Assembly (NCBI GenBank): GCA_028279345.1
Contig: JANQNY010000077.1
Coordinates: 1-64,000 of the forward strand
DNA: 64,000 bases
DNA from: Geminicoccaceae bacterium
GTDB lineage: Bacteria > Pseudomonadota > Alphaproteobacteria > Geminicoccales > Geminicoccaceae
Direction of reading: 5' to 3'
Shown here: in pieces, positions 24,589 to 39,208 of the stretch
How the letters are laid out: the number at the start of each line of letters is the position of its first letter
Numbering within the stretch: position 1 is the stretch's first letter
Position numbers and translations under genes: made by a program
The notes under the pieces: model-generated
Told to the model about the DNA's origin: nothing
What the model saw: the letters and a program-made list of their open reading frames with translations, nothing else
Database searches by the model: none

Positions 24589-25656
24589 CTACCAGGCAGG
24601 AACGAGCCGGACCTTGGCCGGCAGCTCGTTCGGTTTGACGGGCAACAGGTAGAGCCCGGCGAAGGTGAAGGCCGCCTGCACGGTCAAGAAGCCGCGCGCG
24701 ACCCGGCTGCCGAGCCCGCCCCGCCGCTCCGCCTCATCCATTCGGGCGCGCAGGGCGACGAGCCGATCGAGCTTCTCGACGAAGCGCGGGTTGTCGATGT
24801 CGATCGTGAAGGGGAAGACCTGCTTGGTGATCTCCGAGGTGACCCGGAAGACCTCGAGGCCATATTCCGTCGGCTCGATTCCCAACGCCTCGTGGAAGGC
24901 CGGCCTCGCATGGTCGCGCACGTACATGGTGGCGAACACGGCGAGAAGGAAGAAGCGAATCCACAGTCGGTTGCGCCCCTCCAACAACTTCGGGTCCGCG
25001 CGCATCAACAGCGCGAAGGCCTCTCCGTGGCGGAACTCGTCATTGCACCACTGCTCGAACCACTTGAAGATCGGATGAAAGCGCCGCTCCGGGTGCCGCT
25101 GCAAATGCCGGTAAATGGTGATGTAGCGCGCGTAGCCGATCTTCTCGGAAAGATAGGTGGCGTAGTAGATGAACTTGGGCGTGAAGAACGTGTACTTCTT
25201 GGACTTGGTCAGAAAGCCCAGATCGACCCCGACGCCGAAGTCCTTGAGGGTGTCGTTGATGAAGCCCGCGTGGCGCGCCTCATCGCGGCTCATATAGCGA
25301 AAGAGCTGGCGAAGCTCCGGGTGCTTGATGCGCTTCTTGATCTCGGCGTAGAGGACACACCCGGAGAACTCGGCCGTGACGGAGCTGACGAGGAAGTCGA
25401 GAAACTCCCGCCGCAAGTCCTCCGGCAGCGCATCGAGATCCGCGTCCCACTCGGCATTGCGGACGAAGTGCCCCTTGTTGGGATCACTGGCCATCTCGTC
25501 CATCAGGTCGTCCCAGTCGCGCTGGATCCCGCTGACGTCGACGCGCTCCATCGCCTTGAAGTCGGTCGTGTAGAAGCGCGGGCTCAAGATGGTGCTCTCT
25601 TGCGCCCGTTGCGTCGTCGCATTGACGTGCGGCAGTGCCGCTGTGGCTGTCGCCAT
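24589..25656 (-). CDS. acsF: Oxygen-dependent Mg-protoporphyrin IX monomethyl ester cyclase
   Basis: The 355-residue di-iron enzyme forms the fifth (E) ring of bacteriochlorophyll using O2. Iron ligand motifs are present: [28 protein letters not shown] and [14 protein letters not shown]. The flanking sequence is typical ([44 protein letters not shown]). Its ATG overlaps the stop of the preceding small gene in TAATG. No anaerobic BchE is seen in the window, so ring closure here would need oxygen. It lies in the puh operon, a common arrangement. Confidence 0.97.
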   Translation of the reverse strand: MATATAALPHVNATTQRAQESTILSPRFYTTDFKAMERVDVSGIQRDWDDLMDEMASDPNKGHFVRNAEWDADLDALPEDLRREFLDFLVSSVTAEFSGCVLYAEIKKRIKHPELRQLFRYMSRDEARHAGFINDTLKDFGVGVDLGFLTKSKKYTFFTPKFIYYATYLSEKIGYARYITIYRHLQRHPERRFHPIFKWFEQWCNDEFRHGEAFALLMRADPKLLEGRNRLWIRFFLLAVFATMYVRDHARPAFHEALGIEPTEYGLEVFRVTSEITKQVFPFTIDIDNPRFVEKLDRLVALRARMDEAERRGGLGSRVARGFLTVQAAFTFAGLYLLPVKPNELPAKVRLVPAW

Positions 25657-25952
25657 TACAGTTTCCCCCCCGACGAGAAGCTGAACTCCAGCAGCTCCAT
25701 GAACTCGAACCGACCGGTGAGCCTGGTCCAGGCCCGCTCCAGCGGGTGCGCCTGGATCACGGTCGCCGTGCGACGGCAGACCATGCGCTCACCGAAGGGC
25801 ACGATGACGGGCTCGCCATGCACCTCGATGACGTCGCCCGGATGGATCGGCGGATTGCCGTCGAGCTCGACATGGGCATGCAGGCTGTCGAAGCTCTGCT
25901 CCACCGCCACGGTGCAGCCGACCTCGAACTGCTGTCGGCCGAAGAGGCTCAT
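25656..25952 (-). CDS. Small conserved photosynthesis-cluster protein between puhC and acsF
   Basis: The 98-residue protein has no membrane segment. It reads as a small beta-rich domain: [40 protein letters not shown], then a C-terminal [18 protein letters not shown]. It overlaps puhC (ATGA) and acsF (TAATG) at its two ends, so it is embedded in the operon. As I recall, proteins of this kind sit between puhC and acsF in many phototrophic alphaproteobacteria, but I know no assigned function. A role in assembly or in ring-cyclase activity (an accessory subunit of AcsF) is conceivable but unsupported. Confidence 0.8.
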   Translation of the reverse strand: MSLFGRQQFEVGCTVAVEQSFDSLHAHVELDGNPPIHPGDVIEVHGEPVIVPFGERMVCRRTATVIQAHPLERAWTRLTGRFEFMELLEFSFSSGGKL

Positions 25953-26431
25953 GAGCGCTGCTCGGCGGCCGCGAGTACGTCAAGAAATGCTGCCTCGTTG
26001 TCACGGCCGAACCCGTTGAGCGGCATGTACTCACCGGTCGCCGGATCGGCGAGGATCATGGTTCCATCGGTCCAGCGAACGAGCTGGAACGGCACATCGC
26101 TCGGCACGCCCTCGCGCTCGCGGATGTGCGCCAAGCTATGCACCACCGAGTTCAGAAAGCTGTTGCCCTCGGCCGGCAGCACCGCCAGCGGCTCGGCATC
26201 GGCAGGCCGGAACACCGCCATGCCGTCGTCGCCGCGATCCTCGAAGTAGAGGCTGTGGACCGTCTGCGGCGCGCTGACCGTCTGCTCGCCGCGATAGGCA
26301 TCGAGCGCCTGATCGGTGAAGACGAGGACCAGCGTCAAGAAGACGAGGCCCCACGCGCCCAGCAGCGCACCGCGCGGAATGCCGTTGCTGGCTCGGCTGC
26401 GCTCCAAGTTGCGTGAGCTGGTCGAGTCCAT
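25949..26431 (-). CDS. puhC: Photosynthetic complex assembly protein PuhC
   Basis: This 160-residue protein has one N-terminal membrane helix (GALLGAWGLVFLTLVLVFTDQAL) and a periplasmic domain with LYFEDRGDDGMAVFR, GEGNSFLNSVV-type sequence (AEGNSFLNSVVHSLAHIRERE), VPFQLVRWTDGTMILADPATGEYMPL and FGRDNEAAFLDVL. PuhC is needed for efficient RC-LH1 assembly. It follows puhB by 25 bases and overlaps the next small gene by four. Confidence 0.93.
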   Translation of the reverse strand: MDSTSSRNLERSRASNGIPRGALLGAWGLVFLTLVLVFTDQALDAYRGEQTVSAPQTVHSLYFEDRGDDGMAVFRPADAEPLAVLPAEGNSFLNSVVHSLAHIREREGVPSDVPFQLVRWTDGTMILADPATGEYMPLNGFGRDNEAAFLDVLAAAEQRS

Positions 26432-26456
26432 CGTGCTCTCCCTGCCGTCGCCGGGT

Positions 26457-27113
26457 TTAGCCGGCCGCGGCCAGATGCGCCGCAGCGGGCGGCGAAGGCA
26501 TGGCAGCCGCAGGCGGCGGCGCGGCGTCGCGCCGGGCCAGCTCGAGCGCCATCACCAACAGGCGCCCCGTGGCGGCCGCATCGGGAATGGCGCGGAGCAT
26601 CGGCTGTGGATTGGCGAAGTGCCAGCGGCGAACGTGCGGCCACAGGTGCAGGTAGGATACCCGATCGTCGCCGCCGAGCTCCAGCGCGAGGTCGCCGGTG
26701 CCGTCCGGATAGGTCTTGAGCGACACGTCCTTCACGACCTTGAACGGCAGGTTGATCGTCATCGGTAGCGCCACGCCGAAGCGGATCACCACCCGGCGCG
26801 AGGTGATCGAGTAGACGGTCGAGCGGGCATTGGCCCAGGCGAGCGCGCCGAGGATCAGGGTCGCGCCGAGCGCCATCGGCACGAGCCAGATTGCCGCGCC
26901 GACAAACGTTTCGAGCGGGGCGCCGTCATACACCCCGACCACGCCCTGCCAGGCGAGGAGCAGCGCGAAGTAGGCGAGCACCTTGCGCACGTGGAACGCG
27001 CGGCGGGCGAGGACGCGCCACGAGGGTGCGCCCTGCCAGAGGAGCTTCTCGCCCGCCGGAAGCCGTTCCGGGAGCCCCGGAATGGGCTCGTAGTCATGCT
27101 CGCGGATCGTCAC
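26457..27113 (-). CDS. puhB: Photosynthetic complex assembly protein PuhB
   Basis: The 218-residue membrane protein begins EHDYEPIPGLPERLPAGEKLLWQG, the PuhB start. It continues through hydrophobic segments around residues 45-65 and 70-95 and a PH-like region (YSITSRRVVIRFGVALPMTINLPFKVV, DLALELGG). PuhB helps assemble the reaction centre. The Ala/Pro-rich tail is not conserved. The ATG overlaps the puhA stop (ATGA). Confidence 0.93.
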   Translation of the reverse strand: MTIREHDYEPIPGLPERLPAGEKLLWQGAPSWRVLARRAFHVRKVLAYFALLLAWQGVVGVYDGAPLETFVGAAIWLVPMALGATLILGALAWANARSTVYSITSRRVVIRFGVALPMTINLPFKVVKDVSLKTYPDGTGDLALELGGDDRVSYLHLWPHVRRWHFANPQPMLRAIPDAAATGRLLVMALELARRDAAPPPAAAMPSPPAAAHLAAAG

Positions 27114-27880
27114 AGCAGGGGTTCCGCGCGCTGTGGCGAGCTGTAGAGGTAGCCGGCCCCGAACGCGGCGACGATCTTGTCTTCCTCGAGCCGGGTCACC
27201 TCGTCCGGCTTCTTGGTCCCGGGCACCTGATGGAACTGGGCCGCACGCAGTGAATCGACGTAGATCCGCTGTGTCGCACTGTCGAGGAACATGAAGCCCA
27301 CCGGCAACAGCACGTGCTTGCCGGCAGCACCGCTCGCCTCGTTCAGCTCGACCTCCATATAGCGATGGACGAACTCGGCGCGGTCGACCCAGAGATCGAC
27401 GACCTTGCCGGCGACGACGCGATCGGAACCGACGACCTCGTAGCCCCGTGGATCGGGATCTTCCTCGTTGACGCCGAAGTCGGTGGCGACCCGGAGCGGC
27501 ACGATACGCAGATGGCCGTCGAAGGTGACGTCCGGCACGTCCTCGCGGTTGGACCAGGAGCCGGAGCCCATGCCGGCATCGATCGGGTCGCCCTTGGGCA
27601 GCACCGGATCGCCGATCGACGCCGTCATCGTGTCGTAGTTGAGGTCCTTGCGGTCGGCACGATTGCTCTCGCGGACGCCACCGCCTTCGAGCGCGAACGG
27701 CTTGTTCGGTGGCGGATAGAAGATTTGCCGGTTGGTCGGACCGTTCTCGTTCTCGAGGGGGTAGCCCTCGCGCTGATCCTCGTAACGCAGGTAGAGAATC
27801 AAGCCGAAAAAGAACAGCCAGAACGTGTAGAGCACGACCTGGGCGATGTCGATGTGTGAGGTAATGGCGGCAAAGGGCAT
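27110..27880 (-). CDS. puhA: Photosynthetic reaction centre H subunit
   Basis: The 256-residue protein has the single N-terminal helix (AQVVLYTFWLFFFGLILYL) followed by RYEDQREGYPLE, the hallmark junction of the H subunit. A cytoplasmic beta-barrel domain follows (GDPVLPKGDPIDAGMGSGSW, ATDFGVNEEDPDPRGYEVVG, VDLWVDRAEFVHRYMEVEL). It caps the RC-L/M core and helps deliver protons to QB. It is downstream of lhaA by 25 bases and overlaps puhB. The L and M genes (puf) are not in the window. Confidence 0.97.
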   Translation of the reverse strand: MPFAAITSHIDIAQVVLYTFWLFFFGLILYLRYEDQREGYPLENENGPTNRQIFYPPPNKPFALEGGGVRESNRADRKDLNYDTMTASIGDPVLPKGDPIDAGMGSGSWSNREDVPDVTFDGHLRIVPLRVATDFGVNEEDPDPRGYEVVGSDRVVAGKVVDLWVDRAEFVHRYMEVELNEASGAAGKHVLLPVGFMFLDSATQRIYVDSLRAAQFHQVPGTKKPDEVTRLEEDKIVAAFGAGYLYSSPQRAEPLL

Positions 27881-27905
27881 GGCATGGCCTCCGCAGGCGG
27901 CGTGA

Positions 27906-29339
27906 CTAGGCTGGAAGCTCGGCTAGGCCGAACTCGGGTGATTTCCGGTTGGCCGGCCGGGCCGTCCGGCGGACCAGCGGGCCAATGGCGACGAGCGTCA
28001 TGAACAGCAGCACGATCTCCACATGATAGACGACGCCGTAGCCGACCGCCGGACCGGTGAAGGCCGGGCCGAGCGCGCCTTCGGCGCCAAGAGCGGTGAC
28101 GCCATCGCGGATGACGCCTCCGAGTGCGATCGCGATCCCCGCCGCAGACGCCTGCACAGCCCCCCAGGCGCCTAGCGCAAGACCGCTTCGTCCTCCCTCT
28201 GCGAGCCGCATCGCGGCCGTCATCGTACACACGGCGAAGAGCCCGCCGCCGAACCCGATCAGTGCGGTGCCGATCCTGAACACCAAGGCCGACCCCAACG
28301 GATCGGCAAAGACGACCGCGGCGAACGCGAAGATGCCGACGACCGCTGCGAAGCCCGCCAGGCGATGTGGGTCCCCGCCCCGGCCGAGCCGCCGCGCGGC
28401 GACCGCCAGGCCCGCGAGCGAACCGGCTGCGAGGAGCGCCGAAAGGGTGGTCGTCTCGGCAATCGAGAGGCCAAGCACCTCGCCGCCATAGGGTTCGAGC
28501 AGGATGTCCTGCATCGTGAATCCGGCGGTGCCGAGACCTACCGCGATGAGCAGGCGCCCAGACTGACCGCCCGCGAGAAAATCGCGCCAGACCTCGCGAA
28601 ACGGCGGCCGCTCGCGGTCGTGCCGGGTGAGCTCGGGGCGACGCGGCTCCTGCCGCCAGAGCGCGATGACGTTGAGCACGAGCGTCAGCACCGCAGCGCC
28701 CTGGATCACTCGGATCAGCCGGATCTCGTCAAAGTCACGCAACAGCCAGCCGAAGGCGACAGCACTACCGGCCATGCCAACCAACAGCATCACGTAGATC
28801 AGCGCCACCGCCCGCGCGCGCTTCTCCTCGGGCACCAGATCGGTGGCGAGGGCCAGGCCCGCGGTCTGCGTCATGTGCATGCCCAGGCCGACCAGGAAGA
28901 AGGCGAGCGCAGCGCCGAGCGGTCCGCCGATGGCCGCTCCGGGTTGCGAAGAGGTCAGCACCAGAAGCGCGAACGGCATGATCGCCAGGCCGCCGAACTG
29001 CAAGAGCGTGCCGAGCCAGATATAGGGCACCCGACGCCAGCCGAGATATGACCGGTGATGGTCCGAGCGGTAGCCGATGAGGGTGCGGAACGGTGCCAGC
29101 AGCAAGGGTAGGGCCAGCATGACGGCGACCACCCAGGCATGGACGTTCAGCTCGACGATCATGAGCCGGTTGAGCGTGCCGCTCACCAGGACGACCGCCA
29201 TGCCGACGGAAATCTGGAAGAGCGACAGCCGCAACAGCCGCCCGAGCGGCAGATCTTCCGAGGCCGCGTCGGCGAAGGGAAGGAACCTGGGGCTCAGGTT
29301 CTTCCAGAACTCGAACGAGGCGGCGCGCGCACGCTTCAT
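27906..29339 (-). CDS. lhaA: LH1 assembly protein LhaA (PucC-family transporter)
   Basis: The 477-residue, twelve-helix MFS-like protein carries the PucC/LhaA pattern: LPLGRLLRLSLFQISVGMAVVLVSGTLNRLMIVEL, RTLIGYRSDHHRSYLGWRRVPYIWLGTLLQFGG, AGLALATDLVPEEKRARAVALIYVML and QDILLEPYGGEVLGLS. It is thought to deliver bacteriochlorophyll or assist LH1 polypeptide insertion. The ATG at 29339 overlaps the bchM stop in ATGA. A longer upstream frame is bchM out of frame. A second PucC-type gene lies between bchG and bchP. Confidence 0.94.
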   Translation of the reverse strand: MKRARAASFEFWKNLSPRFLPFADAASEDLPLGRLLRLSLFQISVGMAVVLVSGTLNRLMIVELNVHAWVVAVMLALPLLLAPFRTLIGYRSDHHRSYLGWRRVPYIWLGTLLQFGGLAIMPFALLVLTSSQPGAAIGGPLGAALAFFLVGLGMHMTQTAGLALATDLVPEEKRARAVALIYVMLLVGMAGSAVAFGWLLRDFDEIRLIRVIQGAAVLTLVLNVIALWRQEPRRPELTRHDRERPPFREVWRDFLAGGQSGRLLIAVGLGTAGFTMQDILLEPYGGEVLGLSIAETTTLSALLAAGSLAGLAVAARRLGRGGDPHRLAGFAAVVGIFAFAAVVFADPLGSALVFRIGTALIGFGGGLFAVCTMTAAMRLAEGGRSGLALGAWGAVQASAAGIAIALGGVIRDGVTALGAEGALGPAFTGPAVGYGVVYHVEIVLLFMTLVAIGPLVRRTARPANRKSPEFGLAELPA

Positions 29340-30043
29340 GGTCGCCGCACCTCCAGCGCCTCGCTGGTGTAAAAGCCGCTGACCACCCGTTGCTGCCGCG
29401 CCAGCGCGTAGCCACGAAGTCCGGTCGCCTCGGCCAAGAGCCGCCGCAGCCGGTCGGGCTTGATCGGCTCGATCGCCGGTGCGCGGTCGCTCCGCGGGAA
29501 GGTGCGCCCGACCGCGTGCATGAGGCTCAACATCGCCGTGCGCGGCGCGAAGGTGAAGACGAGGCTGGTCGTCGCCCGCTCGGCAAGCGTGGTGACCAGG
29601 CGCACCAGCTCTCCCTCGGGGTAGTGGATGAGCGAATCCATCGCCACCACGTGGTCGAAGCGGCCAAGGGTGGCGTCTGTCATGTCGCCTGTCCGGAACG
29701 CGACGCTGCCGCCGCCGAGGTCGGTCGGACACCGCTGGCGGGCCATCTCGACGAGGCTCGGCGAGAGGTCGATCGCGGTGACGGCAGCTCCTCGGCGCGC
29801 GGCCTCGACGGCGAACGCGCCCGTGCCGCAGCCGGCATCGAGTACGAAGCGGCCGGAGAGGTCATCGGGGAGCCAGTCGAGCAGCGTCGTGCGCATCCGG
29901 TCGCGGCCGGCGCGCACGGTAGCCCGGATCCCACTGACCGGGGCGTCCGAGGTGAGCCGTTTCCACGCCTCGACCGCGGTGCGATCGAAGTAGTCTTCGA
30001 GCTCCTCGCGCCGGCGCAGATAGGTGGGGCTCGCCGCGTTCAT
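29336..30043 (-). CDS. bchM: Mg-protoporphyrin IX methyltransferase
   Basis: The 235-residue SAM-dependent enzyme methylates the ring C propionate of Mg-protoporphyrin IX, producing the AcsF substrate. Its SAM-binding loop (FVLDAGCGTGAFAVEAARRGA) and following motifs (AIDLSPSLVEMARQR, FDHVVAMDSLIHYPEGELV, LVFTFAPRTAML, FYTSEALEVRR) are typical. The start (NAASPTYLRRREELEDYFDRTAVEAW) matches the family. It lies one base after bchL and overlaps lhaA by four. Confidence 0.96.
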   Translation of the reverse strand: MNAASPTYLRRREELEDYFDRTAVEAWKRLTSDAPVSGIRATVRAGRDRMRTTLLDWLPDDLSGRFVLDAGCGTGAFAVEAARRGAAVTAIDLSPSLVEMARQRCPTDLGGGSVAFRTGDMTDATLGRFDHVVAMDSLIHYPEGELVRLVTTLAERATTSLVFTFAPRTAMLSLMHAVGRTFPRSDRAPAIEPIKPDRLRRLLAEATGLRGYALARQQRVVSGFYTSEALEVRRP

Positions 30044-30044
30044 G

Positions 30045-34607
<4,563 letters not shown>

Positions 34608-34636
<29 letters not shown>

Positions 34637-36161
34637 ACAAGGTCTCGACGGTGATCTCGGGAACGCCGTGATCGGCGGCGAAGCGCTCCGTGTTGCGGCG
34701 GGCTTTGGGGCGGACGAAGAAGGGGATCTTGCGCAGCTCGCGCTCGGCCTCCGCCGACCAATGTGGCGAGCCGTCGGCGGCAGGCACTTCGGTGATGGCC
34801 GCTTCGGGTGCAGGCGCAGCGGCGCGCCCCTTGCCTAGGTGCGAGGGGCCGGCGGCGTCGTGGAACTCGAAGTCCTCTCTGAACATGCCCAACAGGTGCT
34901 CTTCGAGGCCCATCATCAGTGGATGCACCCACGTGTCGAACAGCACGTTGGCGCCCTCGAAGCCCATCTGGGGCGCGTAGCGTGCGGGGAAGTCCTGCAC
35001 GTGGACCGGTGCCGAGATGACGGCGCACGGGATGCCGAGGCGCTTTGCCGTATGGCGTTCCATCTGCGTGCCCAGCACCAGCTCCGGCTGGAGGATCGTG
35101 ATGCGGTCTTCGACGTCGAGATAGTCGTCGGTGATCAGCGCCTCGACGCCGAACTCTTCGGCGAGCGCCCGTACCTCGCGGGCGTACTCCCGGCTGTAGG
35201 TGCCGAGCCCGACGACCTCGAGAGCCAGCTCGTCACGCGCGACCCGGGCTGCCGCCATAGCGTGGGTTGCGTCACCGAAGACGAACACGCGCTTGCCGGT
35301 GAGGTACGTCGAATCGACCGAGCGCGAATACCAGGGCAGATGTCCGTGGCCGCAGCTCTGCTCGAGGTCGGCACGCGGCTCAATACCGGCGAGGGCCGCG
35401 ACCTCGGCGATGAAGGCGCGGGTGGCGCCGACGCCGATGGGCACCACGGTCGTCGCGGGCTGACCGTGGGCGCGCTCCAGCCACCGGACCGCAATGCCCG
35501 CCACCTCGGGGTAGAGGACGACGTTGAAGCGCGCGGCGGGGAGGCGTGCCAGATCCGATGGCCGGGCACCCAGGGGTGCGATGACGTTGACGGCGATGCC
35601 CATCTGCTTGAGCAGTCGCTTGATCTCTCGAACGTCGTCGCGGTGCCGGAAGCCGAGTGCTGTCGGCCCCAGGATATTGCAGGACGGTGCGCGGCCCGCT
35701 TCGGGCTTGACGGTGTCCGCAGCAGGCGCGAACGCGCGGACCAGACGGTAGAGCGTCTCGGCGGCGCCCCAATTCTCCTTCTTCTGGTAGGCCGGCAGCT
35801 CCAGCGGCACGATCGGTACCGGCAACTCCAGTGACTGGGCCAGGCCGCCCGGATCATCCTGGATCAGCTCGGCCGTGCAGGACGCGCCGACGATCATCGC
35901 TTCCGGCTCGTATCGCGCGTGCGCGTCTCGAACCGCGTTCTGAAACAGTTCTGCCGTGTCGGTGCCGAGATCGCGTGCCTGGAAGGTCGTGTAGGTGACC
36001 GGCGGGCGGGCTTCGCGACGCTCGATCATCGTGAAGAGGAGATCGGCGTAGGTGTCACCCTGCGGCGCGTGGAGCACGTAGTGCAGGCCCGTCATCGCGG
36101 TGGCGACGCGCATCGCCCCGATGTGGGGAGGGCCCTCGTAGGTCCAAACCGTGAGCTGCAT
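34608..36161 (-). CDS. bchB: Light-independent protochlorophyllide reductase subunit B
   Basis: The 517-residue subunit pairs with BchN to form the catalytic NB protein of the dark-operative reductase. It begins [36 protein letters not shown], contains [19 protein letters not shown] (a cluster ligand region), [20 protein letters not shown] sequence, and [16 protein letters not shown] [16 protein letters not shown]. It ends with the protochlorophyllide reductase C-terminal domain ([28 protein letters not shown]). It follows bchN by four bases and overlaps bchH by 29. Confidence 0.97.
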
Positions 36162-36165
36162 GGCG

Positions 36166-37952
<1,787 letters not shown>

Positions 37953-37992
37953 GAGTATCGTGCCTCCCCTCGCATGCTCATCAACGCCAGAG

Positions 37993-38020
37993 ACTATGGA
38001 CCGCCTGGCGCGACTGTCAA
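37993..38020 (-). promoter_or_regulatory. Likely sigma-70 promoter of the bchF operon
   Basis: On the minus strand a perfect -35 hexamer TTGACA (38020-38015) is followed after 16 bases by CATAGT (37998-37993), a fair -10. It lies about 40 bases before the bchF TTG start. The -35 is contained in the left end of the 34-bp composite operator, so a bound repressor would block polymerase. Confidence 0.5.
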
Positions 38021-38048
38021 CTAGACGCAACGTCAATAGGGCTTGACA
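38015..38048. promoter_or_regulatory. 34-bp composite operator upstream of bchF: TGTCAA-N9-ACGT-N9-TTGACA
   Basis: The element is symmetric: TGTCAA (38015-38020), ACGT (38030-38033) and TTGACA (38043-38048), with nine bases in each gap. It can be read as two overlapping PpsR/CrtJ boxes (TGT-N12-ACG at 38015-38032 and its mirror CGT-N12-ACA at 38031-38048). PpsR's known site is TGT-N12-ACA. It covers the -35 of the bchF promoter. An element with the same spacing lies at 39072-39105. Confidence 0.7.
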
Positions 38049-38114
38049 GCGATGCTTGGCGGCGTGGGGCAGGAGGGGAGTGAGCGTCTATGTCAAGACG
38101 CGCGGTAGTCGGGG

Positions 38115-38143
38115 TTGAGGCTTAATGTAGCGTTCTTCTAATA
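38115..38143 (+). promoter_or_regulatory. Possible promoter of aerR
   Basis: TTGAGG (38115-38120) and CTAATA (38138-38143) are separated by 17 bases and lie about 30 bases before the aerR ATG. A lone TGTCAA half-site lies about 20 bases upstream (around 38094). The hexamers are imperfect, so this is a tentative call. Confidence 0.35.
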
Positions 38144-38174
38144 CGTTCATGCCCGAGGGAGGAGAGGCGTGCAA

Positions 38175-39071
38175 ATGAGTGCCGCTGAACGTAGAGCGTT
38201 CGACGCCGCTGGCGCGCTGCAGCAGGTTGGCGGCGTAGACGCGGTCTCGCACAACGTCGAATGGCGCGGCGCACGGCCGACGCGAAGCCCGCGTAGGCAC
38301 GACGTGCGCGTGGAACGGACCCTCGATCGAACCATCGTACCAAACCTGGTTCGCCAGACCTGCGACGCTTCAGCTGAGCACAAGCATCCCGTCGATCACC
38401 AGGCCGCGGTACTGCGCCTTACCGAACTCGTCCTGCAGGACGACGGCGAGCGCGCCGCCCACTATGTCGAGGAGCTTGGCGCCAAGGGGCTCGAGCCCGA
38501 AGAACTTTATATCGATGTTCTGGCGCCGACCGCGCAGCACCTCGGACAGCTCTGGCTGGAGGATCGCTGCGACTTCAACGACGTCACCTTCGGCGTATGC
38601 CGGCTGCAACAGGCGCTGCACGCGTGGGAGGCGCGGCTCGACGAGCATGCGCACCCGACCGCTGGCGGCCCCCGTATCCTGCTCGTGCCGGCGCCAGGCG
38701 AGCAGCACGGCTTCGGCTTGGCGTTGGTGGCGGCCCTATTCCGACGGGCGCGCTGGGACGTCTGGGCTGACGCGGCGGCTACCTCGAGCGATTGCGCCGT
38801 TCTGTTGCAGCGCGAGCGGTTCGACGTCGTCGGTATCTCGGTGAGCCGCGCGGACCGGCTCGACCCAGTCGCGGAACTGGTCCGGACGATCCGGCGACGC
38901 TCGCGGAACCGGGGCATCGGCGTTCTCGTCGGCGGACAAGGCGTAGCCCGCGACCTTACGCTTGCCGACGCGGTCGGCGCCGATGCCGCAGCGCGTGACG
39001 GCCGCGACGCTCTCCTGCGCGCGACGGAGTTCTTGTCGCCGATGGCGGCACGTTCGCAGATGCGCGGGTAG
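38175..39071 (+). CDS. aerR: AerR/PpaA-type B12-binding photosynthesis regulator
   Basis: The 298-residue protein has a variable N-terminus and then a cobalamin-binding-type region. A helical cap domain (AVLRLTELVLQDDGERAAHYVEEL, LYIDVLAPTAQHLGQLWLEDRCDFNDVTFGVCRLQQALH) precedes a Rossmann-like domain. That domain has PGEQHGFGLALVAALFRRARWDVW, where EQHGFG resembles the DxHxxG cobalamin motif. Members bind B12 and act as antirepressors of PpsR/CrtJ. It lies next to ppsR, as in other purple bacteria. The ATG at 38175 follows GGAGGAGAGG; a GTG at 38169 is possible. Confidence 0.88.
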   Translation: MSAAERRAFDAAGALQQVGGVDAVSHNVEWRGARPTRSPRRHDVRVERTLDRTIVPNLVRQTCDASAEHKHPVDHQAAVLRLTELVLQDDGERAAHYVEELGAKGLEPEELYIDVLAPTAQHLGQLWLEDRCDFNDVTFGVCRLQQALHAWEARLDEHAHPTAGGPRILLVPAPGEQHGFGLALVAALFRRARWDVWADAAATSSDCAVLLQRERFDVVGISVSRADRLDPVAELVRTIRRRSRNRGIGVLVGGQGVARDLTLADAVGADAAARDGRDALLRATEFLSPMAARSQMRG

Positions 39072-39105
39072 TGTCAATCTTGCAAGACGTAAACTCAACT
39101 TGACA
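39072..39105. promoter_or_regulatory. 34-bp composite operator between aerR and ppsR: TGTCAA-N9-ACGT-N9-TTGACA
   Basis: Immediately after the aerR stop codon lie TGTCAA (39072-39077), ACGT (39087-39090) and TTGACA (39100-39105), with nine-base gaps, matching the spacing of the bchF element exactly while the gap bases differ. The terminal TTGACA could serve as a -35 for ppsR, with a weak TTTCTG about 17 bases on. This would suit PpsR autoregulation. Confidence 0.65.
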
Positions 39106-39208
39106 TCAATTTGCTGGAGGCGTTTCTGTAGGAACGTGGCCGCTTCCGGGCGGCCTCGCGAACACGGCTGTCGCGTCTGCGGAGGAGGGGGTAGGCGGGC
39201 CGGTTCGG

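Noticed and set aside
38094..38125. Third possible copy of the composite operator before aerR
   Set aside because: Only the TGTCAA half-site is present; the ACGT centre and TTGACA at the correct spacing are missing.
39098..39112. FNR-type site (TTGA...TCAA) before ppsR
   Set aside because: The half-sites are separated by two bases instead of the six required, and the TTGACA belongs to the composite element.
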